DNA of 15,917 bases, from contig CAIKJM010000263.1 of the NCBI GenBank assembly GCA_903827735.1, forward strand, positions 1-15,917. Reading direction: 5' to 3'. Position numbers and translations under genes: made by a program. This DNA is from an uncultured Rhodanobacter sp. (GTDB taxonomy: Bacteria; Pseudomonadota; Gammaproteobacteria; Xanthomonadales; Rhodanobacteraceae). Shown here piece by piece: positions 1 through 7,812 of this stretch. The notes beneath the pieces were generated by a model, which did not search any database, was not told the DNA's origin, and was given only the letters and a program-made list of their open reading frames with translations. Position 1 is the first letter of the stretch, and each line of letters begins with the position of its first letter.

Positions 1-803
1 ACTACATCGACAAGAACGGCTTCGGCGGCGTGCTGCTGGGCCTGTCCGGCGGTATCGATTCGGCGTTGACCCTGGCGCTGGCGGTCGATGCGCTGGGCGC
101 TGATCGTGTCACCGCAGTGATGATGCCGATGCGCTACACCTCGCAGCTGTCCCTGGACGGTGCGCGTGCGCAGGCGCAGTTGCTCGGCGTCGACTATCAC
201 GTGATTTCGATCGAGCCGACCTATGCGTCCTTCATCGATGCGCTGACGCCGGCGTTTGCCGACAAACCGGCGGATACGACTGAGGAAAACCTGCAGTCGC
301 GCACCCGCGGCGTGATGCTGATGGCGCTATCGAACAAACATGGCCGGCTGCTGCTGGCGACCGGCAACAAGAGCGAGATGGCGGTGGGCTACGCGACCCT
401 GTACGGCGATATGTGCGGCGCCTATGCGCCGCTCAAGGACGTCTACAAGACCGAGGTCTACAAGCTCTCGCGCTGGCGCAACACCCAGCCCGGCGGCGCG
501 GAGTTCATCCCGATGGCCGTGATCGAACGCCCGCCCTCGGCCGAGCTGCGCGAGGATCAGACCGATCAGGATTCGCTGCCGCCATACCATGAGCTCGATG
601 CGATCCTCGAGCGCTTTATCGAAGGCGAACAGTCGCAGGCAGAGATCGTCGCCGCCGGGTTCGATGCCGAGACGGTGCGCCGTATCGCGCGGCTGGTGCT
701 GGCCAACGAGTTCAAGCGGCGACAGTCGGCGCCAGGGCCGCGCGTGACCATGCGGGCGTTTGGCCGCGAACGACGTTATCCGATCACATCTGGCTGGCGC
801 TAA
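1..803 (+). CDS. nadE: NAD+ synthetase, C-terminal synthetase domain (5' end outside window)
   Basis: This enzyme performs the last step of NAD biosynthesis: ATP-dependent amidation of nicotinic acid adenine dinucleotide to NAD+ in the cytoplasm. The frame is open from base 3, so about 266 C-terminal residues are visible and the start is lost at the window edge. The ATP-pyrophosphatase P-loop SGGIDS is encoded around 45-62. The downstream stretches EENLQSRTRG, ATGNKSEMAVGY and YGDMCG, followed by APLKDVYKTEVY, are typical of the synthetase domain. The LLGLSGG context and C-terminal length fit the glutamine-dependent type (about 540 aa, with an N-terminal nitrilase-like amidase domain). That domain is not in view, so this part is inferred. 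The stop at 801-803 is followed by a hairpin terminator. The next gene, bamD, is convergent. Confidence 0.95.
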   Translation, partial: YIDKNGFGGVLLGLSGGIDSALTLALAVDALGADRVTAVMMPMRYTSQLSLDGARAQAQLLGVDYHVISIEPTYASFIDALTPAFADKPADTTEENLQSRTRGVMLMALSNKHGRLLLATGNKSEMAVGYATLYGDMCGAYAPLKDVYKTEVYKLSRWRNTQPGGAEFIPMAVIERPPSAELREDQTDQDSLPPYHELDAILERFIEGEQSQAEIVAAGFDAETVRRIARLVLANEFKRRQSAPGPRVTMRAFGRERRYPITSGWR

Positions 804-840
804 GAGCGCCTCGAGGTGGATCTTCAGCAATAGCCAAGAA

Positions 841-868
841 AAAACCGGCGATCGCTCGCCGGCTTTTT
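841..868. terminator. Bidirectional intrinsic terminator between nadE and bamD
   Basis: A 7-bp perfect GC-rich stem (CCGGCGA at 845-851, TCGCCGG at 856-862) with a TCGC loop is flanked by an A run on the left and TTTTT on the right. It therefore reads as a Rho-independent terminator on both strands. It lies 41 bp after the nadE stop and 21 bp after the bamD stop on the opposite strand, so it can serve both convergent genes. Confidence 0.85.
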
Positions 869-889
869 AATATCAGGCTAACCGTTGGC

Positions 890-1744
890 TCAATAGTGTC
901 CGGAGAACGGCACCATCTTGCGCAGCGTCGACGGCGCATGCGGCCACTTCGGGTCGGTCAGATACGGGTGGTGCGGATAGTTCAGCGCCAGCACCTGACG
1001 GGTTTGCTCGGCTAGCTCTTTGTGGTCGAGGGCCAGGTAGCTACGGGTTAAGATGGCCAACGCATCGCCGGTTTGAGGCGACTGCTGGTAATGCTCGATC
1101 ACGTACTGCGAGCGGTCGGCGGAAGCGATGTAGGCTTTATTGCGAAGATAAAACTCGGCCACATCGATTTCGAACTGCGCCAGACTGTTGCGCAGGTAGA
1201 TCATGCGCTGGCGAGCATCGGCGGCGTAGGCACTGTCGGGATAGCGGCGGGTGAGTTCGGAAAAGTCGTCGAACGACTGCAGGTTATAGCCCTGGTCGCG
1301 ACGGACCTGACCATTTTCGCGGTAAACATAACGCTCGATCACGCCACTGGTGCGATCGAAATTGATCAGGCCGCGCAAGTAGTAGGCATAATCGATGTGA
1401 TTATTGGCCGGATAGGTCTTGATGAAGCGGTTGATCGTCGAGTACGCGTCTTCCATCTGGTTGTCTTTGTACTGCGCATAGGCCAGGTCGATCTGGGCCT
1501 GCTCGTTGTACGGACCGGACGGGAAACGGGCGATCAGGCGCTGGTAGGCCTTGACGGCAGCCGTGTAGTCGGAGTTTTCCAGCGAATCGTGCGCGGTGTT
1601 GTAAAGCGCATCCACCGGCATGGTATCGAGCGTGTCGCGCTTATGATGGAACAATGAGCACGCGCTCATCGACATCGCAAACGCAAGCACGACCAGCACC
1701 TTGAAAACACGCAATTGGGTCATCGGCAGTTTCATTACACGCAT
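890..1744 (-). CDS. bamD: Outer membrane protein assembly factor BamD (lipoprotein)
   Basis: BamD is an essential lipoprotein of the BAM complex, which folds beta-barrel proteins into the outer membrane; it acts at the periplasmic face. From the ATG at 1742-1744 the product has 284 aa, close to the family's usual size. Residues 10-29 form a hydrophobic signal ending in the lipobox MSAC, with lipidated Cys29. TPR-type helical repeats follow (ALYNTAHDSLENSDYTAAV, then FPSGPYNEQAQIDLAYAQYK and RRYPDSAYAADARQRM), as in BamD/ComL. The open frame continues upstream to 1915, but that extension would run into rluD and lies before the signal peptide. The start at 1744 has no clear Shine-Dalgarno sequence; ATGs at 1735 and 1723 are alternatives. 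The gene is transcribed divergently from rluD, as in many gammaproteobacteria. The two receptors in this window would be clients of its complex. Confidence 0.95.
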   Translation of the reverse strand: MRVMKLPMTQLRVFKVLVVLAFAMSMSACSLFHHKRDTLDTMPVDALYNTAHDSLENSDYTAAVKAYQRLIARFPSGPYNEQAQIDLAYAQYKDNQMEDAYSTINRFIKTYPANNHIDYAYYLRGLINFDRTSGVIERYVYRENGQVRRDQGYNLQSFDDFSELTRRYPDSAYAADARQRMIYLRNSLAQFEIDVAEFYLRNKAYIASADRSQYVIEHYQQSPQTGDALAILTRSYLALDHKELAEQTRQVLALNYPHHPYLTDPKWPHAPSTLRKMVPFSGHY

Positions 1745-1815
1745 GGGAAAAGAATTCAGATGTTTGATCGAAGAGGCATGATAGCCGAAACCGGACACAG
1801 CCCGTGGGGACGGCC
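1745..1815. promoter_or_regulatory. Divergent bamD/rluD intergenic region
   Basis: This 71-bp gap must hold the start signals of both divergent genes. On the minus strand a TATCAT hexamer (1778-1783) matches the sigma-70 -10 consensus at 5 of 6 positions. It would give bamD a leader of roughly 27 nt, but no good -35 box is visible upstream of it. For rluD, GGGGA (1806-1810) is a Shine-Dalgarno-like sequence 5 nt before the ATG at 1816. No clear rluD promoter was found. Confidence 0.35.
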
Positions 1816-2790
1816 ATGACCACCATTCGGCATGAGGCGGACGTCCCCCTGACCGCCGCAGGACGCAGATTCGACCAGGCTTTAGCCGAGATGTTCCCCG
1901 ATTACTCCCGTTCACGGCTAAGCGGCTGGATTAAATCCGGCGCGGTCACCCTGGACGGCGTCCAGGCGCCACCGCGCCAGCTGCTGCGTGGCGGCGAGCA
2001 GGTGCGGCTGCAGGTGGAGCTGGCGGCCGAGGTCACCAGCGAGCCGGAGGCGATTGCGCTGGAGATCGTGCATGAGGACGAGCACCTGCTGGTGCTGAAC
2101 AAACCGGCCGGGCTGGTCGTGCATCCAGGTGCCGGCAACCCCGCCGGTACCCTGCTGAATGCGCTGCTGCATCACAACACCAAGCTGGCCGAGCTGCCAC
2201 GCGGCGGCATCGTGCATCGGCTGGACAAGGACACCTCCGGGCTGATGGTGGTAGCCAAGACGCTGCCGGCCTGCACCGCGCTGGTCGATTTGCTCTCCCG
2301 GCACGAGGTGGAGCGCCAGTATGAAGCGGTAGTGCTAGGCACGATGGTCTCCGGCGGCACCGTCGACGCACCGATCGGTCGACACATGGGCGATCGCTTG
2401 CGGCAGTCGGTCCGCGACGAGGAAGACGGCAAGCGCGCGGTCACCCACTATCGACTGCGCGAGCGCTTTCGCGCCCACAGCCTGCTGCAGTGCCAGCTGG
2501 AGACCGGCCGCACGCACCAGATCCGCGTGCATATGGCGCACATCAACCACCCGCTGCTGGGCGACCCGCTCTACGGCGGTGGCTTGAAGCTGCCCAAGGG
2601 CGCCTCGCCCGAGCTGATCGCCGTATTGCGCGGTTTTCGCCGACAAGCGCTGCACGCCGAGCGGCTTTCGTTCGTGCATCCGATCACCGAAGAAGCGCTG
2701 TCGTTCAGCGCCGAGCGCCCCGCCGATCAACTGATGCTTATCGAGGCACTGCGGGCCGATCTCATCGCCCATGGCGCCGACGATTATTGA
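1816..2790 (+). CDS. rluD: Ribosomal large subunit pseudouridine synthase D
   Basis: RluD isomerises uridines in helix 69 of 23S rRNA (1911, 1915 and 1917 in E. coli numbering) to pseudouridine. The 324-aa product has an N-terminal S4-type RNA-binding domain (about residues 14-75) and the RluA-family catalytic core. The motif GGIVHRLDKDTSG carries the catalytic aspartate, Asp137 (codon at 2224-2226). Further family blocks are LNKPAGLVVHPG, ETGRTHQIRVH and HPLLGDPLYGG. The reading frame also contains a GTG at 1804, but the ATG at 1816 has GGGGA just upstream and was preferred. pgeF follows after 4 bp, or overlaps by 20 bp if its earlier ATG is used, so the two are probably cotranscribed. The fit to RluD rather than RluC/RluA rests on the bamD-rluD-pgeF context and overall resemblance. 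Confidence 0.94.
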   Translation: MTTIRHEADVPLTAAGRRFDQALAEMFPDYSRSRLSGWIKSGAVTLDGVQAPPRQLLRGGEQVRLQVELAAEVTSEPEAIALEIVHEDEHLLVLNKPAGLVVHPGAGNPAGTLLNALLHHNTKLAELPRGGIVHRLDKDTSGLMVVAKTLPACTALVDLLSRHEVERQYEAVVLGTMVSGGTVDAPIGRHMGDRLRQSVRDEEDGKRAVTHYRLRERFRAHSLLQCQLETGRTHQIRVHMAHINHPLLGDPLYGGGLKLPKGASPELIAVLRGFRRQALHAERLSFVHPITEEALSFSAERPADQLMLIEALRADLIAHGADDY

Positions 2791-2794
2791 GCCC

Positions 2795-3583
2795 ATGATC
2801 GTAAACGGTCTTTCTGTGACGGACAGCTGGGTGTTCCCGGACTGGCCGGCGCCTTCAGTTGTCCGTGCGGTGGTCACCACGCGGCACGGTCCGGGGATAT
2901 CCACGGCGCCGTTTGATCGCCTCAACCTCGGTTTGCGCAGCGGCGACGCCGCCGATGCGGTGCAGGCCAATCGCGGGGGCTTGCAGCAGGCGCTGGCGTT
3001 ACCTGCCGCGCCCCGCTGGCTGCGACAGGTGCACGGTACGACGGTGGCGGAGCTCGGTCCGTTGCCGAGCGCGAACGAGCCGCAGGCGGATGCGGCTGTT
3101 TCGCATCTGCCGGGCACGGTGCTGGCGATTCTTACGGCGGACTGTCTGCCGGTGCTTTTCTGCACCTTGGACGGTCGCGAAATCGCCGCCGCCCACGCCG
3201 GCTGGCGCGGCCTGTTGAATGGAGTCTTGGAAGAAACGCTGACCGGGCTGCGCGCGCCGCGGGAAAACATTCTCGCGTGGCTGGGGCCGTGCATCGGTGC
3301 GGCATCGTATGAAGTGGGCGACGAAGTGCGTGCCGCCTTCGTTGAGTTTGATCCAGCCGCCGCTTCATGCTTCGCGGCGACCCGCCCTGGCCACTGGTTG
3401 TGCGATCTGGCCGCGCTGGCGCGCCTTCGACTGCAGGCCGCCGGCGTACCGCATATCTACGGCGGCGGATTCGATACGTTTACCGATGCACGCTTCTATT
3501 CCTACCGTCGCGACGGCGAGCGCAGCGGGCGGTTCGGCAGCCTGATCTGGCTAGAGCGCGAAAAAACTTTGTTTCAGGCTTGA
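2795..3583 (+). CDS. pgeF: Peptidoglycan editing factor PgeF / YfiH (multicopper polyphenol oxidoreductase-like, DUF152)
   Basis: This is a member of the YfiH/YlmD/LACC1 family. In E. coli, YfiH has been linked to removing misincorporated residues from peptidoglycan precursors; family members also act on purine nucleosides, so the physiological reaction here is not certain. The product is 262 aa from the ATG at 2795. The metal-binding set is intact: His80 in QVHG, Cys117 in TADCLPVLF and His134 in HAGWRG. Further family blocks are LNLGLRSGD, NILAWLGPCIG, YEVGDEVR and FYSYRRDGERSGR. Weak TTGAG precedes the chosen ATG. An in-frame ATG at 2771 would add 8 residues and overlap rluD by 20 bp. The stop overlaps the 3' end of convergent otsA by 10 bp, leaving no room for a terminator between them. 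Confidence 0.93.
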   Translation: MIVNGLSVTDSWVFPDWPAPSVVRAVVTTRHGPGISTAPFDRLNLGLRSGDAADAVQANRGGLQQALALPAAPRWLRQVHGTTVAELGPLPSANEPQADAAVSHLPGTVLAILTADCLPVLFCTLDGREIAAAHAGWRGLLNGVLEETLTGLRAPRENILAWLGPCIGAASYEVGDEVRAAFVEFDPAAASCFAATRPGHWLCDLAALARLRLQAAGVPHIYGGGFDTFTDARFYSYRRDGERSGRFGSLIWLEREKTLFQA

Positions 3584-4977
3584 GCATCTGCCGACTCGGC
3601 GTGGATATTCGTCAGCGCTGTGAGAAAGTTATTGCGCCATGCGGTGAGGTCGTGTTTTTCCAGCACGTCCATCATCGCGCGCCAGCGGCGCTTTCGTTCC
3701 CTCAGCGGCATTTTCAGGGCGCGCTCCAGCGCGTCAGCAACCTCGGCGGTGTCGGCAGGGTTGATCAGCAGTGCTTCGGGCAGCTCGAACGCGGAGCCAG
3801 CGAAACGTGAGAGCACCAGCACGCCGGGATCTTTTGGATCCTGGCTGGCGACATATTCCTTCGCCACCAGGTTCATGCCATCGCGCAACGGGGTGACGAA
3901 ACCCACGCGCGCATTGCGGTAATAGCCCGTCAGAACGCTATGCGGAAAGGACTGATTGACGTAGCGGATCGGCACCCAGTCCGGCGCGGCGTACATGCCG
4001 TTGATGTGGCCGGCGCTGCGCTCCAAGTCGCGACGAATCTGCTGGTATTGGGGCACCACGCCGCGTGAGGTCGGTGCAATCTGCAGAAAGGTGATCTGCC
4101 GGTGCAGCTCGGGCGCGCGCTCCAGCAGATGCGCATAGCCCAGAAAGCGCTCGGGCAGGCCTTTGGAGTAGTCGAGCCGGTCCACGCCGATGATCAGCGC
4201 TCGATCCGCGAGGCTGCTGTGCAGCTGTTTGATTTCATCGAGCGACTCGGCTTCCTTGGCGGTTTGGGCAACCAGCGTGGTGTCGATGCTGATGGGAAAC
4301 ACCCCGGCGCGGAAGCTGCGCCCGTCGGCGGCGCGCAGCCGGCCACCCGTGCGCATGGCACCACCGATCTCGTGCACAAAATAATCTTCCAGCGCGCGCA
4401 GATCGCGAGCGGTCTGCAGGCCGACGAGATCGTAGCTGGCAAGCGTTTCCAGCAGCGCGCGATGCTTGGGAAGCACAATCAGCAGCGCGGCCGGCGGCAG
4501 CGGCGTATGCAGAAAAAAGCCGATCCGATTCTTTACGCCGCGCTCGCGCAGCATCGAAGCGACCGGAATCAGGTGATAGTCGTGTACCCAGACGATATCG
4601 TCCGGCTTCAGCAGCTTGACCAGGTGATCGGCGAACAGCGCGTTGGTGCGCATATAGCCGTCCAGATGGCTGCGCTGGTAGTCGACCATGTCCAGCCGGT
4701 AATGCAGCAGAGGCCACAGCGTGCGGTTGGCAAACCCCGCGTAGAATTCGTCGTGATCCTGCCGCGAAAGGTCGAAGGTGGCGTAGTCGATGGATTCGTG
4801 ACTGATCTGGTTGAGCTTTTCCTCGCTGGAAACCTTGCCGCTCCAGCCGAACCACAGTCCTCCGTGTTCCTGCAGCGCGGCCTGCATGGCGGACGCCAGG
4901 CCGCCCGTGGAGGTTTCTCCCGGCAGCGCGATGCGGTTGGAAATTACCACCAGACGACCGGGCTTTTTATCGCTCAT
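3574..4977 (-). CDS. otsA: Alpha,alpha-trehalose-phosphate synthase (UDP-forming), GT20
   Basis: OtsA transfers glucose from UDP-glucose to glucose-6-phosphate to make trehalose-6-phosphate, the first step of the OtsAB pathway. The product is 467 aa (E. coli OtsA 474 aa) and resembles E. coli OtsA throughout. Visible active-site elements are SNR (Arg15), GGLA, LWFGWSG, VHDYHLIP (Asp133), GFFLHTPLP (His157), DRLDYSKGLPERF (Arg267 and Lys272, phosphate contacts) and LRDGMNLVAKEYVA (Asp366, Glu374). The ATG at 4975-4977 shares the ATGA overlap with the stop of the upstream GH15 gene, which indicates translational coupling. It is the last gene of the otsB-GH15-otsA operon. Its 3' end overlaps pgeF tail-to-tail, so transcripts of the two genes are antisense at their ends. 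Confidence 0.96.
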   Translation of the reverse strand: MSDKKPGRLVVISNRIALPGETSTGGLASAMQAALQEHGGLWFGWSGKVSSEEKLNQISHESIDYATFDLSRQDHDEFYAGFANRTLWPLLHYRLDMVDYQRSHLDGYMRTNALFADHLVKLLKPDDIVWVHDYHLIPVASMLRERGVKNRIGFFLHTPLPPAALLIVLPKHRALLETLASYDLVGLQTARDLRALEDYFVHEIGGAMRTGGRLRAADGRSFRAGVFPISIDTTLVAQTAKEAESLDEIKQLHSSLADRALIIGVDRLDYSKGLPERFLGYAHLLERAPELHRQITFLQIAPTSRGVVPQYQQIRRDLERSAGHINGMYAAPDWVPIRYVNQSFPHSVLTGYYRNARVGFVTPLRDGMNLVAKEYVASQDPKDPGVLVLSRFAGSAFELPEALLINPADTAEVADALERALKMPLRERKRRWRAMMDVLEKHDLTAWRNNFLTALTNIHAESADAQA

Positions 4978-6779
4978 AGCGCTTCCTCCCAGCGACGCGA
5001 GAGACGCATGGCCGCCTGGATCAGGCCGACCAGCGAATAGGTCTGGGGATAATTGCCCCAGTGCTCGCCGCTGCCCGGCGCCAGATCTTCCGACAGCAGG
5101 CCGAGCGCGTTGCGCTTGCTCAGCATGTTTTCGAACATGGCGCGCGCCTGCTCTTCGCGGCCGGTGGCGGCGAGCGCCTCGATGTACCAGAACGTGCAGA
5201 TGTTGAAGGCGGTTTCCGGCGTGCCGAAATCGTCCGGCGCGATATAGCGAAACAGATAATTGCCGCGGCCCAGCGCGGCGCCGATGGCGTCTACCGTGGC
5301 GATGAAGCGCGGATCGGTGGCTTCGATGAAACCGATATTGGCGAGCAGCAGCAGGCTGGCGTCCAGATTCTCGCCGTCGTAGGCATCGACGAAATAGCCC
5401 AGCTCTTCATTCCACGCGCGTCCCTCGATGCGGGCATGCAGCTCCAGCGCCTCGTGGTGCCAGTAGCGCGCGCGGTCATCCAGGCCGAGCTCGGTCGCGA
5501 TATGCGCCAGCCGATCGCACGCTGCCCAGCACATCGCCGCCGAGTAGGTATGTACGGAGGCGCGGCCGCGAAATTCCCAAAGTCCGGCGTCGGTCTGTTC
5601 GGCCATACGCAAGGCTGCCGTGCCCATGCGTTCGAGCCGTTTGAACATGATGGCATCGCCGCGGTGTTCGATGCGGCGATCGAAAAACAGCTGCGCCGAC
5701 GACAGCACGACGGAGCCGTAGGCGTCGTTCTGCCGCTGCTGCCACGCGTCGTTACCCACGCGCACCGGACCCATGCCGCGATAGCCAGCCAGCCCTTCGA
5801 CCTGGCGCTCGTGCAGCTCGCGCTCGAAGGTAATGCCGAAGACCGGGCCGACTTCATCGTCGCCTTCCACTACCGCCAGGTTGAACACGTAGCGGATGTA
5901 GTCCTCCATGGTGCTGGTGACGCCGAGCCGGTTGAGCGTGCGTACGGTGAAGGCCGAGTCGCGCAGCCAGCAGTAGCGGTAGTCCCAGTTGCGCGAGGTG
6001 TCCGGCGCTTCGGGGATGGACGTGGTGAGCGCCGCCACAATCGCACCGGTGGCCTCGTACTGGCACAGCTTCAGGGTGATGGCGGCGCGGATCACCGCGT
6101 CCTGCCACTCGTAGGGAATCGACAGGCTGCGCACCCAGTCGCGCCAGTACGCCTGCGTGCGCTCCAGCGCGCGATGAATGAAGTCCGCCGGGCTTTCGCT
6201 CAGAGTTTCATCCGGACCAAAAACAAAATGCGCCGGGCGATCCAGGCTGAAAGGCAGGCTGCGTTCGATCAGCGGGGTGGCCACGTCGCTGGTCAGCCGC
6301 TGGGTGACCTCGCTGAGGATGTAGCGGATATGGTTGCTGCCAGAGGTGGTTGCGGCCGGCTGCGCGCCGTAGTCGCACAGCGGCTGCAGCTTGATGCGAA
6401 TGCGCGGCGATCCGCTGAGCGGGCTCACCTTTCGTGCCAGCATCACCGGGTGATAAACGCGGCCAAGCGAGCGGTTGCGTGGGGCGAAGTCGACGATTTC
6501 GATGGCGCCGCCGTGTTTGTCGAACAGCTTGGTCACCAGCACGGCGGTATTGGGCAGGTACTGCTGTTCCGCCCGCTCGAAGTCTTCCAATTCGATCGCC
6601 CATTCGCCGCCGTCGATCTTCGGCGAGAGCAGCTTGCAGAAGCTGGCGTCCGCATCGAAGCGCGGCAGGCAGCACCAGACGATACTGCCGTGGGGATCGA
6701 TCAGCGCGGCAATGCTGCCGTTGCCAATGACGCCAAGCTCAAGGCTGGCGGGCAGGGCGGTCGTCGGGTTGGTCGTCAT
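4974..6779 (-). CDS. Glycoside hydrolase family 15 protein (glucoamylase/trehalase-like)
   Basis: GH15 enzymes are inverting alpha-glucosidases: glucoamylases, dextran glucosidases and, in mycobacteria, trehalases. The product is 601 aa from the ATG at 6777-6779, preceded by GAGGA with about 10 nt spacing. The N-terminal beta-sandwich begins with LELGVIGNGSIAALIDPHG. The (alpha/alpha)6 barrel includes RNWDYRYCWLRD (263-274), GYRGMGPVRVGN (332-343) and QNDAYG. Likely catalytic acid is Glu402 in GLWEFRG and likely base Glu564 in LLSEDLAPGSGEHWGNYPQ. There is no signal peptide, so it acts in the cytoplasm, which argues against extracellular starch degradation. It lies between otsB (41-bp overlap) and otsA (4-bp overlap). 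The context suggests trehalose or alpha-glucan turnover, but the substrate cannot be decided from sequence. The open frame extends further upstream to 6905, entirely inside otsB, and that extension is rejected. Confidence 0.93.
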   Translation of the reverse strand: MTTNPTTALPASLELGVIGNGSIAALIDPHGSIVWCCLPRFDADASFCKLLSPKIDGGEWAIELEDFERAEQQYLPNTAVLVTKLFDKHGGAIEIVDFAPRNRSLGRVYHPVMLARKVSPLSGSPRIRIKLQPLCDYGAQPAATTSGSNHIRYILSEVTQRLTSDVATPLIERSLPFSLDRPAHFVFGPDETLSESPADFIHRALERTQAYWRDWVRSLSIPYEWQDAVIRAAITLKLCQYEATGAIVAALTTSIPEAPDTSRNWDYRYCWLRDSAFTVRTLNRLGVTSTMEDYIRYVFNLAVVEGDDEVGPVFGITFERELHERQVEGLAGYRGMGPVRVGNDAWQQRQNDAYGSVVLSSAQLFFDRRIEHRGDAIMFKRLERMGTAALRMAEQTDAGLWEFRGRASVHTYSAAMCWAACDRLAHIATELGLDDRARYWHHEALELHARIEGRAWNEELGYFVDAYDGENLDASLLLLANIGFIEATDPRFIATVDAIGAALGRGNYLFRYIAPDDFGTPETAFNICTFWYIEALAATGREEQARAMFENMLSKRNALGLLSEDLAPGSGEHWGNYPQTYSLVGLIQAAMRLSRRWEEAL

Positions 6780-7578
6780 GCTGGGAGTTTCCTCGCGAAA
6801 GTGCGTCAAGGACGCGAGCGAGCCAGGCTTCCACCGCAGCGGGGCCGGGCAATGAAAAAGAGGCGTGCGTCGCACGAGGTGATCCCACCAGTACGCCGAT
6901 GCCATGTTTTTTACGGACGCTGTCGAATGCGTGCTCGTCGGTCAGGTCGTCGCCAAGATAGAGCGGCACACGCCCATCGAAAGGCGCGCTGGCGAGCAGT
7001 TCGGCCACCGCTCGGCCCTTGTCCATACCGGCCGGTTTGAACTCGATCACCAGATTGCCCGGCTGCAGCTCGTAACCGGGCAACTGGTCGATCACCGTCG
7101 CCGCCGCGTCGCGCAGCGATTCAAACTGATGCGGCGCGCGACGACAGTGCAGTGCCACGGCAATCTGCTTGTCTTCGTATTGCACGCCGGAAAAACGCGC
7201 GGCCAGCGCGGCGGTCGCTTCATGCATCTGCTGCTGTTCCTGCGCGCTGACGGTCAGCCGGCGAAAGCTGCCATCGGCGCGGCGCAGCTCCAGTCCGTGC
7301 AGGCCGGCCATGGCCCAGCGCGGATGTCCGAACAGGCGATCCAGATCGTTTAACTCGCGGCCGCTGACCAGCGCCAGCGCACCATCGAGTGCCGTATGTA
7401 GCGCATGCAGGAGAGCGAGCAGCGAGGCAGGGATGGCTACCGCCTGCGGATCGTCATGGAAATCGATCAGTGTGCCATCGACGTCGAGGAACAGCGCCCA
7501 GTGCGCGTCATGGGCAGGTAACTGCGGAGCGGGAAGCGCGCTTGGCGCGGGTTCGTTGCTGGCGGCGAGGTCGGGCAT
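6739..7578 (-). CDS. otsB: Trehalose-6-phosphate phosphatase
   Basis: OtsB dephosphorylates trehalose-6-phosphate to trehalose. The product is 279 aa with the HAD-superfamily fold: motif I LDVDGTLID with nucleophile Asp32 and Asp34, motif II VSGRE (71-75), motif III lysine Lys187 in GMDKG, and motif IV GDDLTDEHAF (209-218) binding Mg2+. Between them lies the alpha/beta cap typical of trehalose phosphatases (AGLHGLELR, then KQIAVALHCRRAP). The first 24 residues are rich in Ala and Pro and look disordered. The polar tail from about residue 262 is encoded where the GH15 start overlaps by 41 bp. The ATG at 7576-7578 is the first gene start of the minus-strand operon; its ribosome-binding site is weak (TAAGTT just upstream). 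It is divergent from clpB across a 234-bp gap. Confidence 0.95.
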   Translation of the reverse strand: MPDLAASNEPAPSALPAPQLPAHDAHWALFLDVDGTLIDFHDDPQAVAIPASLLALLHALHTALDGALALVSGRELNDLDRLFGHPRWAMAGLHGLELRRADGSFRRLTVSAQEQQQMHEATAALAARFSGVQYEDKQIAVALHCRRAPHQFESLRDAAATVIDQLPGYELQPGNLVIEFKPAGMDKGRAVAELLASAPFDGRVPLYLGDDLTDEHAFDSVRKKHGIGVLVGSPRATHASFSLPGPAAVEAWLARVLDALSRGNSQHDDQPDDRPARQP

Positions 7579-7638
7579 AACTTACAAACTAACAAGATGG
7601 ATGTGAATCGGACATTGTTGCGACGCAGCGCTAGCTCG

Positions 7639-7696
7639 AAAGCGCCGCCTTCGGCGACGTCACGCGTCGGTCAAGGCGCTTGATTCGCGGCGCTTT
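7639..7696. repeat. Inverted repeat in the otsB-clpB divergent region
   Basis: AAAGCGCCGC (7639-7648) is exactly reverse-complementary to GCGGCGCTTT (7687-7696), giving a 10-bp perfect inverted repeat with 38 nt between arms. Inside it are two smaller hairpins: CGCCG-CCTT-CGGCG (7643-7656, competing with the left arm) and CGACG-TCACG-CGTCG. The rest of the 7579-7680 stretch shows no open reading frame with gene-like character. It may be an operator, a leader structure of otsB mRNA or a degenerate extragenic palindrome; its role is unknown. Confidence 0.55.
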
Positions 7697-7706
7697 GTCC
7701 GCACCT
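7679..7706 (+). promoter_or_regulatory. Candidate heat-shock (sigma-32) promoter for clpB
   Basis: CTTGATT (7679-7685) resembles the sigma-32 -35 element CTTGAAA at 5 of 7 positions. After 13 nt, CCGCACCT (7699-7706) resembles the -10 element CCCCATNT. Spacing and position, about 100 bp before the clpB ATG, are right for a heat-shock gene known to be sigma-32 dependent in E. coli. The match is imperfect and was made by eye. The right arm of the inverted repeat lies in the spacer. Confidence 0.4.
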
Positions 7707-7770
7707 GTTACACCAGTGGTCGAGAGCTTTCGCGAACGCGTGAGCGCTGACCAAATTGCTTTTCCATCCA

Positions 7771-7812
7771 CTTTTTCGGCCGGTGACGGCCAAGGCTTTG
7801 AGGGCATCTTCG

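Noticed and set aside
1745..1915. N-terminal extension of bamD to 1915
   Set aside because: It would put 57 residues in front of a lipoprotein signal peptide and overlap the beginning of rluD by about 100 bp.
6780..6905. N-terminal extension of the GH15 gene to 6905
   Set aside because: It lies wholly within otsB and encodes a sequence unlike GH15 N-termini; the ATG at 6779 has a good ribosome-binding site and begins just before the family's conserved start region.
5061..7040. A 659-codon open frame on the plus strand opposite the GH15 and otsB genes
   Set aside because: It is antisense to two well-supported genes that both match known families. The translation is Arg/Ala/Gly-rich without motifs, and it crosses the GH15/otsB gene boundary.
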